The position numbers and the translations under genes are program-made. Positions 16,940-24,376 of a stretch of DNA of 44,291 bases are shown here, piece after piece. The stretch spans positions 1-44,291 of the forward strand of contig JAEYOY010000040.1 in NCBI GenBank assembly GCA_023411215.1. The letters are read 5' to 3'. Under the pieces are notes generated by a model. The model made no database searches, had not been told where the DNA came from, and was given only the letters and a program-made list of their open reading frames with translations. Within the stretch, counting starts at the first letter, position 1, and the number at the start of each line of letters is the position of its first letter. The DNA is from Bacillota bacterium. GTDB taxonomy: Bacteria > Bacillota > Clostridia > Lachnospirales > Lachnospiraceae.

Positions 16940-16980
16940 ATGACGATAGAAAGTACCCTTTGTGAACTTTCTATCGTCAT
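16940..16980. repeat. Perfect 15-bp inverted repeat
   Basis: ATGACGATAGAAAGT (16940-16954) and ACTTTCTATCGTCAT (16966-16980) pair perfectly around 11 bases. No T-run follows on +; on the minus strand TTATATTAAAT follows. It may protect the 3' end of the operon mRNA. Confidence 0.8.
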
Positions 16981-17088
16981 GCTTAAATACTCGGGGGAGT
17001 ACGCTATGCGCGCTTCTCCGATGAATGTTTACAGACATTATTCGTATAAGTGACTTGTATGTTCCTATTTGCTTACGCACAAATAAGC

Positions 17089-17153
17089 CCCGATATAAAA
17101 TGAATCCTTTTTGATTTTAAATCAAAAGACGGTTTCTTTGATATCGGGATTTT
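17089..17153 (+). terminator. Intrinsic terminator after the dlt-like operon
   Basis: CCCGATAT (17089-17096) pairs with ATATCGGG (17141-17148) and is followed by ATTTTT. Inside lies a palindromic hairpin, TTTTGATTT-AAATCAAAA (17109-17127). Together with the upstream 15-bp repeat it fills the gap 16885-17237; no further gene is seen there. Confidence 0.8.
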
Positions 17154-17237
17154 TGCATCCGAATATTTGCATCTCCTTTGGAAACGCTAATTATTAATCA
17201 TTTTGTTATTTTTCGTTTTTATGAAAGGGAGATAATG

Positions 17238-18365
17238 ATGAAAGCATTAGTATATGAAGGAATTAAGAAGGTACAGGTAGCACAGGTGCAGGATCCAAAG
17301 CTTCAAAAGGCCGATGACATAATTGTAAAGGTAACATCTACTGCTATCTGCGGTTCCGATTTACATTTGTTTCACGGTATGGTTCCGAATATGAAGAAGG
17401 GCTTTGTTCTGGGACATGAGACCATGGGTATTGTGGAGGAGGCAGGTCCGGAGGTTACAAAGGTGAAGAAGGGTGACCGTGTCATCGTTCCTTTTCCGAT
17501 TGCCTGCGGTCATTGCTGGTATTGTGAGCATAATCTCTTCAGCCAGTGTGATAATTCCAATGAACATGGAGAGAATGGCGCCATCTTTGGTTACAGTGAT
17601 ACCTATGGAGGTTATGATGGCGGACAGGCTGAATATCTTAGGGTTCCTTATGCCAATGTGGGGCCGAAGGTCATTCCGGAGGAATTGTCCGATGAGCAGG
17701 TGCTATTTCTGACGGATGTGCTTCCAACCTCCTATTGGGGAGTTGATATCGGAGGTGTGAAAAAAGGAGACACGGTAGTTATTCTGGGTTGTGGTCCCAT
17801 CGGTCTCTCTGCAATCAAATGGACCATCCTGGCAGGAGCCAAGAGAATTATTGCGGTGGACTATATTGAATATCGGCTGGCACATGCCAGAAGCTACGGC
17901 GTTGAGACTGTAAATCTGGAGGAGCACGAGGATACCGGTGAAATGCTGCATGATCTGACCGATGGTGGTGCCGATGTTGTTCTGGACTGTGTCGGGGTAG
18001 ACGGAAAGATGACAACCCTGGAGAAGATTGAGACGGTCCTAAAGTTTCAGGGAGGCTCCAAATCAGCCATAGAGATTGCTACTCAGGCAGTTCGCAAGGG
18101 AGGCACTGTAGTATTTGTAGGAGTCTATGGTACAAGATATAATATGTTTCCGCTCGGCGATTTCTTTGCGAAAAACATCACACTTAAAATGGGACAATGT
18201 CCGGCGCAGGTCTACGTGGATCCCATTCTGAAAATGGTTAAGGAGAAGAAGTATGATCCTACCGATATAATTACTCATATTCTGACACTGGACCAGGGTT
18301 CTCATGCATATGAAATTTTTGATAAAAAAGAAGATAATTGCATCAAGGTTATCCTAAAGCCTTGA
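17238..18365 (+). CDS. Zinc-dependent alcohol dehydrogenase (medium-chain, formaldehyde-dehydrogenase-like)
   Basis: 375 residues, NAD(P)-dependent zinc alcohol dehydrogenase. Catalytic zinc ligands C38 (ICGSDLH), H60 and E61 (GHETMG); structural zinc cysteines C90, C93, C96 and C104 (CGHCWYCEHNLFSQC). The nucleotide-binding loop is VVILGCGPIGLSA. The insertion around residues 240-285 and overall length fit the glutathione-independent formaldehyde dehydrogenase-like subgroup, but the substrate cannot be told. The frame runs upstream to 17178, but GGGAGA followed by ATG-ATG at 17235/17238 marks the real start. It stands alone between terminators. Confidence 0.92.
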   Translation: MKALVYEGIKKVQVAQVQDPKLQKADDIIVKVTSTAICGSDLHLFHGMVPNMKKGFVLGHETMGIVEEAGPEVTKVKKGDRVIVPFPIACGHCWYCEHNLFSQCDNSNEHGENGAIFGYSDTYGGYDGGQAEYLRVPYANVGPKVIPEELSDEQVLFLTDVLPTSYWGVDIGGVKKGDTVVILGCGPIGLSAIKWTILAGAKRIIAVDYIEYRLAHARSYGVETVNLEEHEDTGEMLHDLTDGGADVVLDCVGVDGKMTTLEKIETVLKFQGGSKSAIEIATQAVRKGGTVVFVGVYGTRYNMFPLGDFFAKNITLKMGQCPAQVYVDPILKMVKEKKYDPTDIITHILTLDQGSHAYEIFDKKEDNCIKVILKP

Positions 18366-18375
18366 GTATAAGACA

Positions 18376-18455
18376 ATACTCTGTGTTCAGGCTGAGAGGT
18401 AACAATAGTTTCAACGTACCTGATTTGGATAATGCCAATGTAGATAATAACATGG
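18376..18455 (+). promoter_or_regulatory. TPP-riboswitch-like element (THI box), degenerate
   Basis: GGCTGAGAGGTAACAATAG (from 18390) and ACCTGATTTGGATAATGCCA (18418-18437) followed by ATGTAG match the two conserved halves of the thiamine-pyrophosphate aptamer, with the order and spacing of known THI boxes; the P5 stem TTGG/CCAA is intact. But the usual GGGGTGC at the 5' side is absent and the P4 pair CCT/AGG is broken (GTAGATA instead of GTAGGGA). So it is either a divergent or a decaying riboswitch. It lies just after the alcohol dehydrogenase gene and before a strong terminator. Confidence 0.7.
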
Positions 18456-18488
18456 ATGATAATAATAAGTGAGATGCGCCTACAAGGT

Positions 18489-18534
18489 AAGGATAACAGC
18501 ATCCCTCAGGGTATGGGATGTTGTTATCCTTTTT
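18489..18534 (+). terminator. Strong intrinsic terminator downstream of the TPP-like aptamer
   Basis: A 17-bp stem (18489-18505 with 18515-18531, AAGGATAACA... / ...TGTTATCCTT, one G-U pair), loop TCAGGGTAT and a T5 run. It is the likely expression platform of the riboswitch-like element, and would also stop the dehydrogenase transcript. Confidence 0.9.
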
Positions 18535-18552
18535 CTATGTATCGATACATAG
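18535..18552. promoter_or_regulatory. Perfect 18-bp palindrome, candidate operator
   Basis: CTATGTATCGATACATAG is self-complementary over all 18 bases, as expected for a dimeric repressor site. It overlaps the end of the terminator T-run and lies about 80 bases upstream of a possible promoter (TTTACA 18615, TATAAT 18636-18641, spacing 15) for the PhzF-like gene. Otherwise the gap to 18736 looks empty. Confidence 0.45.
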
Positions 18553-18736
18553 TGAATAATAACCTTGTTGTGTTACGATCCTCTACTATACATATTAGTT
18601 AATGAAATATTCGATTTACAAATAATGAAAAAAGGTATAATCTGGTGTTAATATCGGTATTAATATCAGAAGTAAATGATCATGTAAATATGCTGAATTG
18701 GATAGCTTAGAATACTGATTGGGAAAGGGACGATCC

Positions 18737-19651
18737 ATGAATAAGACAGAAGACATGAATAAGATGGCAGGTATGAAAAAGGTTAGTGTGGCTTATTATG
18801 AAGCGTTTACCGATATGCCGGGTAAGGGTAATCCTGCGGGTGTTGTATTTGACGGGGATTCATTTACGGATGACGAGATGCAGAAAATTTCGAGGGAAGT
18901 TGGCTTTAATGAGACTGCATTTATTCTCAGTTCTTCGATTGCAGATATTCGATTAAGGTATTTTACCCCCGGACATGAGATGAATCTCTGCGGCCATGGA
19001 ACAGTAGCATCTATCTATGGATATATGGAACAAAGTAAGGTAAATTCCTCCAGAGAGTTCTTAGTAGAAACCCTAGCGGGAGTTTTTAAGGTTCATTATG
19101 ATGATGTGAATAAGGAAGTCATGATGGAGCAGGCACCGGCAGAATTTCTACCCTTTAAGGGAGATGTGGATCGTTTGGCAGAATCAATCGGTATTGTAAA
19201 AGAGGATATCGATTCGAGTCTTCCTATTGTATATGGTAGTACGGGAATATGGACATTAATCGTTCCAATCAGGCAGTTAGAGACTTTCCTGAGAATGAAG
19301 CCGAACAATAAGGAATTTCAGGAGATATTAACCCAGCTTCCCACAGCATCGGTACATCCGATCTGTTTGGAAACCTATGCTAAGAACTGTGCGATGCATG
19401 GCAGACATTTCTCGGCATCCAGATCCGGAACGGTAGAGGATCCGGTGACGGGTACTGCTTCCGGTGTAATGGGGGCGTACTACATCGAATATGTGAAACG
19501 ATGTAATCAGGCTGAAATTATAGTAGAGCAGGGGTATGAGATTGGGAAAAAGGGCATCGTTCGGGTAAGCTCCCAACGCAGAGATGGGCAGATACATATT
19601 AATATTGCCGGAAAGGCTGTATTCATTCGGGAGTTGGAGATTGCACTGTAA
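18737..19651 (+). CDS. PhzF family isomerase-like protein
   Basis: 304 residues of the PhzF / diaminopimelate-epimerase-fold family, which in PhzF isomerises a phenazine precursor; most relatives act on unknown substrates. Seen motifs are KGNPAGVVF, the catalytic-glutamate block GFNETAFI (E59), YFTPGHEMNLCGHGTVA and, in the second half, DPVTGTASGVMGAYY. The first ~15 residues are a Met/Lys-rich extension; ATG 18737 has AAAGGGA upstream, but ATG 18773 (MKKVSVAYYEAF) is the point where family similarity begins. No phenazine genes are nearby. It is followed after 68 bases by a DinB-like gene, probably in one transcript. Confidence 0.85.
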   Translation: MNKTEDMNKMAGMKKVSVAYYEAFTDMPGKGNPAGVVFDGDSFTDDEMQKISREVGFNETAFILSSSIADIRLRYFTPGHEMNLCGHGTVASIYGYMEQSKVNSSREFLVETLAGVFKVHYDDVNKEVMMEQAPAEFLPFKGDVDRLAESIGIVKEDIDSSLPIVYGSTGIWTLIVPIRQLETFLRMKPNNKEFQEILTQLPTASVHPICLETYAKNCAMHGRHFSASRSGTVEDPVTGTASGVMGAYYIEYVKRCNQAEIIVEQGYEIGKKGIVRVSSQRRDGQIHINIAGKAVFIRELEIAL

Positions 19652-19719
19652 TCGAAGGATTGTTGGATCTATGATGATACGATTCACATTGGTAAAGGTA
19701 AGAAAGGGTGGGTGGAGCT

Positions 19720-20397
19720 ATGTTTCAACCAGGAAGTGATTGGAATCCGTTACAAGCGAGGCTGAAGGAGCTTATATCAAAAAAGGAGCATTTTATAGAG
19801 ATGCAGAAGTTGCTGCTGAGGATGCATTCTCTTGTACATAGCAAGCAGGTTTACGGAGGAAGTTCGGAAACCTTCCTGGATGAGATATGGGAGGGACTTA
19901 CGGATAAGGCATTTCGAACGATGCCTACGATTAAGGATGATACAGTTGCTTGGAATATCTGGCATATTACAAGGATTGAGGATCTGACTGCCAATTATCT
20001 GATAGCGGGTCGGGAGCAGATACTAGATCAGGAATGGCATGAAAAGCTTCATACAAAGGTCGCCGATACCGGCAATGCCATGACCGATGAGGAAATTATC
20101 ACTTTCAGTAATGAGGTGGACAAAGATGCATTATATGAGTATCGTAATGCGGTTGGAAGAAGGACGAAGGAGATTATCGAAGCCTTAAAGCCGGAGGATA
20201 TGAAGCATAAGGTATCACAAGAGGGTATCGGGGCGATTGTCAGAGTCGGAGGAGTATCAGAGCACCCTGATGCGGTCTGGCTGTTGGATTTCTGGGGGAG
20301 GAAGACGGTAGCCGGAATTCTTCAGATGCCAATCACCAGACATCAAATCGTCCATCTCAATGATTCTGCAAGACTGAAGAAGAGAATAAAAATGTGA
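19720..20397 (+). CDS. DinB-like (four-helix bundle, metal-binding) protein
   Basis: About 225 residues. TVAWNIWHITRIEDLTANYL near residues 70-90 and ITRHQIVHLNDSARL near the end carry the spaced histidines that in DinB/YfiT-type proteins hold a divalent metal in a four-helix bundle. Such proteins are often thiol-dependent transferases or hydrolases. Start ATG 19720 has GGTGGAG just upstream; the GTG at 19708 would be within that site. No catalytic role can be assigned. Confidence 0.7.
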   Translation: MFQPGSDWNPLQARLKELISKKEHFIEMQKLLLRMHSLVHSKQVYGGSSETFLDEIWEGLTDKAFRTMPTIKDDTVAWNIWHITRIEDLTANYLIAGREQILDQEWHEKLHTKVADTGNAMTDEEIITFSNEVDKDALYEYRNAVGRRTKEIIEALKPEDMKHKVSQEGIGAIVRVGGVSEHPDAVWLLDFWGRKTVAGILQMPITRHQIVHLNDSARLKKRIKM

Positions 20398-20523
20398 GAG
20401 CAGAAGCAATTTACATACTTATGAGATGATAAATACTTGACTGGAAAGGTATCGATTAACCTAAAAAGCAGAAATAATACGTTAGGATAGGAAACAAGCG
20501 AATATTAGGAGGGAGGTTTGGAT

Positions 20524-21822
20524 TTGGAGTATCGATTATTGACGGAGCGTATCCATTATTACGCACCGGCGATTAATATAGTAATGGTATTTACTGTGGG
20601 GGGCAATCCGAATATTGAAGAGCTTAAGACGGCAATCAGAAAAGGCGTGAATAAGCATGATATCTTTCGTAGCAGAGTCGTTCTGAACGAAGAGGGAGAA
20701 GGTTATTACGAGCCGATATCAGAAGCGGTTGTGAAAATTGATTTGTTGGAAAGCTATGAGGAAGAGGATTGGAAGAGGCTAATCTACGAGCAGGAGAGGA
20801 TAGCTTTTGACTTTGTACACGGAGAATTGGTTCGTTTTTTTATCCTTCGAAAGGAAGAGAAAATCCAGCTGATATTGATAGCCCACCATCTGTGTGGTGA
20901 TGGATTGGCAATCACTTATTTACTCCGAGACATTATGACTGCACTTGGTAATCCAGAGCTCAGTATACAGAGAATGCCAATCAGAGTATGTACAGAAAAG
21001 GATATTCCCAGAGCCGCCAGGTTAAGACCCCATGTTAGGCTCTTAGTGCGCTGGGGGAATAAGCAATGGAATAAGAAGAAAAGAGTATTTCGTTATGAAG
21101 AATTTTTATCGATGTTTCATCGCTATTGGGATAAGCATCAAACCGCTGTTGAGGACTTTGTGATCTCAGGAGATACCCTAGCCAGACTGCAAGAGGTATG
21201 CCGAGATCATAAGATCACGCTTAATACAGCAATCGCAACAGCCTTTCTCCTAACGATAAAGACAGAGATGGAATCGGGTTATGCAGTCAGCGTTCGCCCG
21301 GAGGGGTATGAGGGAATGGGCAACTTCGCCAGCGGAATATCCATTGAATATGACCCGATAAAGGATGTCTCTTTCTGGAAGAATGCAGCAGCTATTCAAA
21401 TGCAATTGTATAAGAAATTGAAAAGTATAAAGAAGAAGTATTTTGTACTAGAGTTTATGAGTAAAATTGAACCTACGATTATGGACTCCATTTATTTTAA
21501 TACCTATGCAGACTATCAGGATAAGATAGCGGAGAGCTTCAGCAATATGTTCCGATATAACGGTAACCCAAGAGGCATGGGAATTACGAACCTTACCAGA
21601 TTGGGAATTCCTAGTACCTATGGTAGCTATTATATAGAAGATTTAAAGTTTGTCGCTCCGATTGTTCCTAATGCTAAGAGGATTATCGGAGTCGTTACAC
21701 TAGAGGATACAATGGCAATCACCATGAATTATCTGGTTACAAAGGAACAAGAGATATATCGGCAGCAATTCAGGGATGCCATGACGATGCTGTGTTCGCT
21801 TCCTGATGATAAGAATGAATAA
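20524..21822 (+). CDS. Free-standing condensation-domain acyltransferase-like protein
   Basis: 432 residues. The catalytic signature of the chloramphenicol-acetyltransferase/condensation superfamily, HHLCGDG (His121-His122, Asp126-Gly127), is complete. The order of the other blocks (RKGVNKHDIFRSR, AFDFVHGELVRFFI, TLNTAIATAFLL) follows NRPS condensation domains and PapA/alcohol O-acetyltransferase-like proteins. No adenylation or carrier domain is fused to it. It may join an acyl or aminoacyl group to an alcohol or amine. TTG 20524 was chosen since AGGAGGGAGG is too close to the TTG at 20518. The only adenylation and carrier genes in the window are in the dlt-like operon 7 kb upstream. Confidence 0.8.
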   Translation: MEYRLLTERIHYYAPAINIVMVFTVGGNPNIEELKTAIRKGVNKHDIFRSRVVLNEEGEGYYEPISEAVVKIDLLESYEEEDWKRLIYEQERIAFDFVHGELVRFFILRKEEKIQLILIAHHLCGDGLAITYLLRDIMTALGNPELSIQRMPIRVCTEKDIPRAARLRPHVRLLVRWGNKQWNKKKRVFRYEEFLSMFHRYWDKHQTAVEDFVISGDTLARLQEVCRDHKITLNTAIATAFLLTIKTEMESGYAVSVRPEGYEGMGNFASGISIEYDPIKDVSFWKNAAAIQMQLYKKLKSIKKKYFVLEFMSKIEPTIMDSIYFNTYADYQDKIAESFSNMFRYNGNPRGMGITNLTRLGIPSTYGSYYIEDLKFVAPIVPNAKRIIGVVTLEDTMAITMNYLVTKEQEIYRQQFRDAMTMLCSLPDDKNE

Positions 21823-21830
21823 TAGAAAGA

Positions 21831-22063
21831 TCCATTGGTGTGGTACCTCAGGATATCGCAGTTTATGAAGATATCAGTGCCTATGATAATGTACTCTCAG
21901 TAAGAGTGAGGTATCAGCCAATATTGTCGCTTCCTCCATGGTAGGGATCTTTGCTATTCTGGGTGGGACTTTTGTAGCTGTAGAGGCTATGCCCGGATTA
22001 CTTCGCGTGTTGAGCCTTGTCAGTCCCATCCGCTGGGTAGTGGAGCTGCTTCAGATTATATGA
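21831..22063 (+). pseudogene. Remnant of an ABC-2 type exporter: ATPase fragment joined to permease C-terminus
   Basis: From 21831 the frame reads SIGVVPQDIAVYEDISAYDN, the Q-loop region of a CcmA-type ABC ATPase. Then, from 21905 in another frame, it reads SANIVASSMVGIFAILGGTF...MPGLLRVLSLVSPIRWVVELLQII and stops at 22063, which is the last helices of an ABC-2 permease. All of the ATPase signature and Walker B part and most of the permease are gone, so a deletion of well over 1 kb joined the two genes. No start or ribosome-binding site remains. The rest of the gap to 22291 holds only the next promoter and an AT-rich dyad. Confidence 0.8.
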
Positions 22064-22163
22064 TATTTTAAGGGATCTAAATGTGATTTTAAGGTGATTA
22101 TAATGATTTTCACCGGTATTATGATTATAATAGAGGGAGTCCGGTGAATATCTGTAAAATGAG

Positions 22164-22191
22164 TTGAAATCTCAGGATAGGATGATATAAT
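22164..22191 (+). promoter_or_regulatory. Predicted sigma-A promoter of the coiled-coil gene
   Basis: TTGAAA (22164-22169), 16-base spacer, TATAAT (22186-22191), about 100 bases ahead of the start codon. Confidence 0.6.
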
Positions 22192-22291
22192 GTAGAAATA
22201 ATTGGAATAATTCGAGAATGCTACACCCCGGAGAGGAGAAAGAAACCAACAGAACAAGGTTTGCAGGTTTGAGGAATGGAGGATGATTAAT

Positions 22292-23230
22292 ATGTATCAG
22301 GAAATTAATCAGCAATTAGAAGAAGCACAGCAGCAGGTATTTCGCCGTAATAAATTAAGCGCTATGATAACAGAGCTGCGGGAACAGCAGAAGGTATTGG
22401 TGGATAGGGTGGAGGATTCAAAAAATGTACTGGAGCAGGAGCAGGAAGATGTTGATAGGCTTGAGAATAAGAGCCTCACACATCTATTCTATTCGGTTCT
22501 TGGTAAGCTGGGTGATCAGGTGGAGAAGGAGCGGGGGGAGGCTCTTGCCGCAAAGCTTAAATATGATCAGGCAGTGAATGAGCTGGAACAGCTTAAACAT
22601 CAGATTAATCTTCTTGAGGAGGAATTCGCCAAGTATAGAGATAGCCAACGGATCTATGACAGCCTGTTTGCGAAGAAAAAGGAGCATATGCTAAATTCTC
22701 ATTCCGATACTGGAGAGCAAATTCTGAAGTTGACAGAGGAGCTTAACCGGGCAAGGAATAACCAATCGGAGATTGATGAGGCAATCCGTGCCGGCGAAGA
22801 GGTGAGCAGCCACATTGACAGTGCTCTTAAGAGCCTTGACAGTGCAGAAGGTTGGGGAACCTGGGATCTGCTTGGCGGTGGATTGGTTAGCGACCTGATG
22901 AAGCATTCCCATATTGATGAAGCAAAAGGGGAAGCGGATGTGATTCAAAGAAAGCTTTCACACTTTCGAGCAGAGCTCGCCGATGTCCGAATTCAGAATG
23001 ATATTCATTTTGAGACGGATGGCTTTGGTAAGTTTGCCGATTTCTTTTTTGATGGATTAATTGCCGATTGGTGCATGCAATCACGGATTTCTGAATCAAA
23101 GGACAGCTTTGAGAATGTGAGAAATCAGGTGAATAGTGTTCTGTCTAAGCTTTGCAGTATGAAAAATATAGAAAAGAATCATATCGAAGGAATTCAAAGG
23201 AAAATAAATGAGATGATAATTAAGGCCTAA
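22292..23230 (+). CDS. Long coiled-coil cytosolic protein, unknown function
   Basis: About 312 residues with no signal peptide or membrane helix. Heptad-rich, Glu/Gln/Lys-rich coiled coil covers residues ~1-180 (NQQLEEAQQQVFRRNKL, VLEQEQEDVDRLENKS), then a glycine-containing turn (GWGTWDLLGGGLVSDLMKHSH) and another helical stretch to the end. The shape suggests a hairpin-like structural or scaffold protein. ATG 22292 is nine bases after GGAGG; ATG 22283 directly abuts it. The next gene (homocysteine-methyltransferase-like) begins 27 bases after the stop, so the two may share a transcript. Confidence 0.7.
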   Translation: MYQEINQQLEEAQQQVFRRNKLSAMITELREQQKVLVDRVEDSKNVLEQEQEDVDRLENKSLTHLFYSVLGKLGDQVEKERGEALAAKLKYDQAVNELEQLKHQINLLEEEFAKYRDSQRIYDSLFAKKKEHMLNSHSDTGEQILKLTEELNRARNNQSEIDEAIRAGEEVSSHIDSALKSLDSAEGWGTWDLLGGGLVSDLMKHSHIDEAKGEADVIQRKLSHFRAELADVRIQNDIHFETDGFGKFADFFFDGLIADWCMQSRISESKDSFENVRNQVNSVLSKLCSMKNIEKNHIEGIQRKINEMIIKA

Positions 23231-23257
23231 GAGACCGGGAGCAGGAGATGTCGATAG

Positions 23258-24184
23258 ATGAATATACGAGAGTGCTTTGATAGCGGCAATACATTTATGA
23301 TTGAAGGTGCCCTGGGAGTGCGCCTGCGAGGTGAGTATGGTGTATATCCGCATCCCATTGTAGCCAATGCCAGTCTTATCTATGAGGACAGAGCCAGAGC
23401 TGCCATGAAAGAAATCTATGAGCAGTATATGGGAATAGCAGAACATTATAACCTTCCAATCATGCTGATGACGCCGACCAGAAGAGCGAATCGGTATAAC
23501 GTGGAGAGATCCTCCTTTGGTAAGGAAATCATCAGGGATAATGTGAATTTACTGAAAAGCCTACGGGAGGATAAAACCCGTAAGGATATCTTCGTAGGCG
23601 CTCTAATGGGTTGTAAGGGTGACGCTTACAAAGCTACGGAGGTGCTGTCCGAGAAGGAGGCCTATGAATTTCACTCCTGGCAGGCAGAGCTTTTTGCGAA
23701 GGAACAGGTAGATTACTTATATGCTGGTATCATGCCAGCGATGTCTGAGATTATCGGTATGGCACAGGCAATGGGTGATACCGGAATACCTTATATTATC
23801 AGCTTTATGGTACGTAATGACGGAAGACTCATCGATGGAACCACCATTCATGACGCAATTGGAGCTGTGGAGAGCATCGTAAGGATTAAACCCTTAACCT
23901 ATATGGCAAATTGTATTCACCCGGTCAATCTAGATATGGCGTTATCGAAGGAGTTCAATCAGACTGAGCTTGTGCGAACACATTTTACCGGAATACAGGC
24001 AAATGCTTCACCTCTGTCGCCAGAGGAGCTGGATGGATGGTGTGAGATTATTACCTCAGATCCCGTTGAATTGGCGCAGGGAATGATCAAACTACGTGAT
24101 CTATATAAGCTCAGGATCTTTGGAGGATGCTGTGGCACCAATCAGTTCCACATGGAGGAGCTGGCTAAGCGTTTACGAACCTAA
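23258..24184 (+). CDS. Homocysteine S-methyltransferase family protein
   Basis: 308 residues of the zinc-dependent homocysteine/betaine/selenocysteine methyltransferase barrel family. Zinc ligands are the cysteine of ANCIHP (C219) and the pair C291-C292 in GGCCGT. The N-terminal EGALGVRLRGEYG corresponds to the family's D-G-A-M/G-T opening but is changed (E-G-A-L-G-V), so the methyl donor or thiol substrate may not be the usual one. No cobalamin domain is attached. A perfect terminator follows. It might belong to methionine salvage, but no methionine gene is nearby. Confidence 0.82.
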   Translation: MNIRECFDSGNTFMIEGALGVRLRGEYGVYPHPIVANASLIYEDRARAAMKEIYEQYMGIAEHYNLPIMLMTPTRRANRYNVERSSFGKEIIRDNVNLLKSLREDKTRKDIFVGALMGCKGDAYKATEVLSEKEAYEFHSWQAELFAKEQVDYLYAGIMPAMSEIIGMAQAMGDTGIPYIISFMVRNDGRLIDGTTIHDAIGAVESIVRIKPLTYMANCIHPVNLDMALSKEFNQTELVRTHFTGIQANASPLSPEELDGWCEIITSDPVELAQGMIKLRDLYKLRIFGGCCGTNQFHMEELAKRLRT

Positions 24185-24195
24185 GGTAGACTTTT

Positions 24196-24240
24196 ATCTC
24201 ATTTACCGTTATAATATGATACGGTAAATGAGATATTTTA
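24196..24240 (+). terminator. Intrinsic terminator after the homocysteine-methyltransferase-like gene
   Basis: ATCTCATTTACCGT pairs perfectly with ACGGTAAATGAGAT around an AT-rich loop, followed by ATTTTA. Confidence 0.85.
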
Positions 24241-24376
24241 ATTAGAAGGAGGCAGAGTCATCCCGATCCAACCATTAATCCACCGATCTAATGAAATATG
24301 ATAATGATACATTAGATTATAAAGAAATCAGAAGTGGAAGGGTGGAAGCTTAGAAGGGAGCGGCTCATAAATATAG

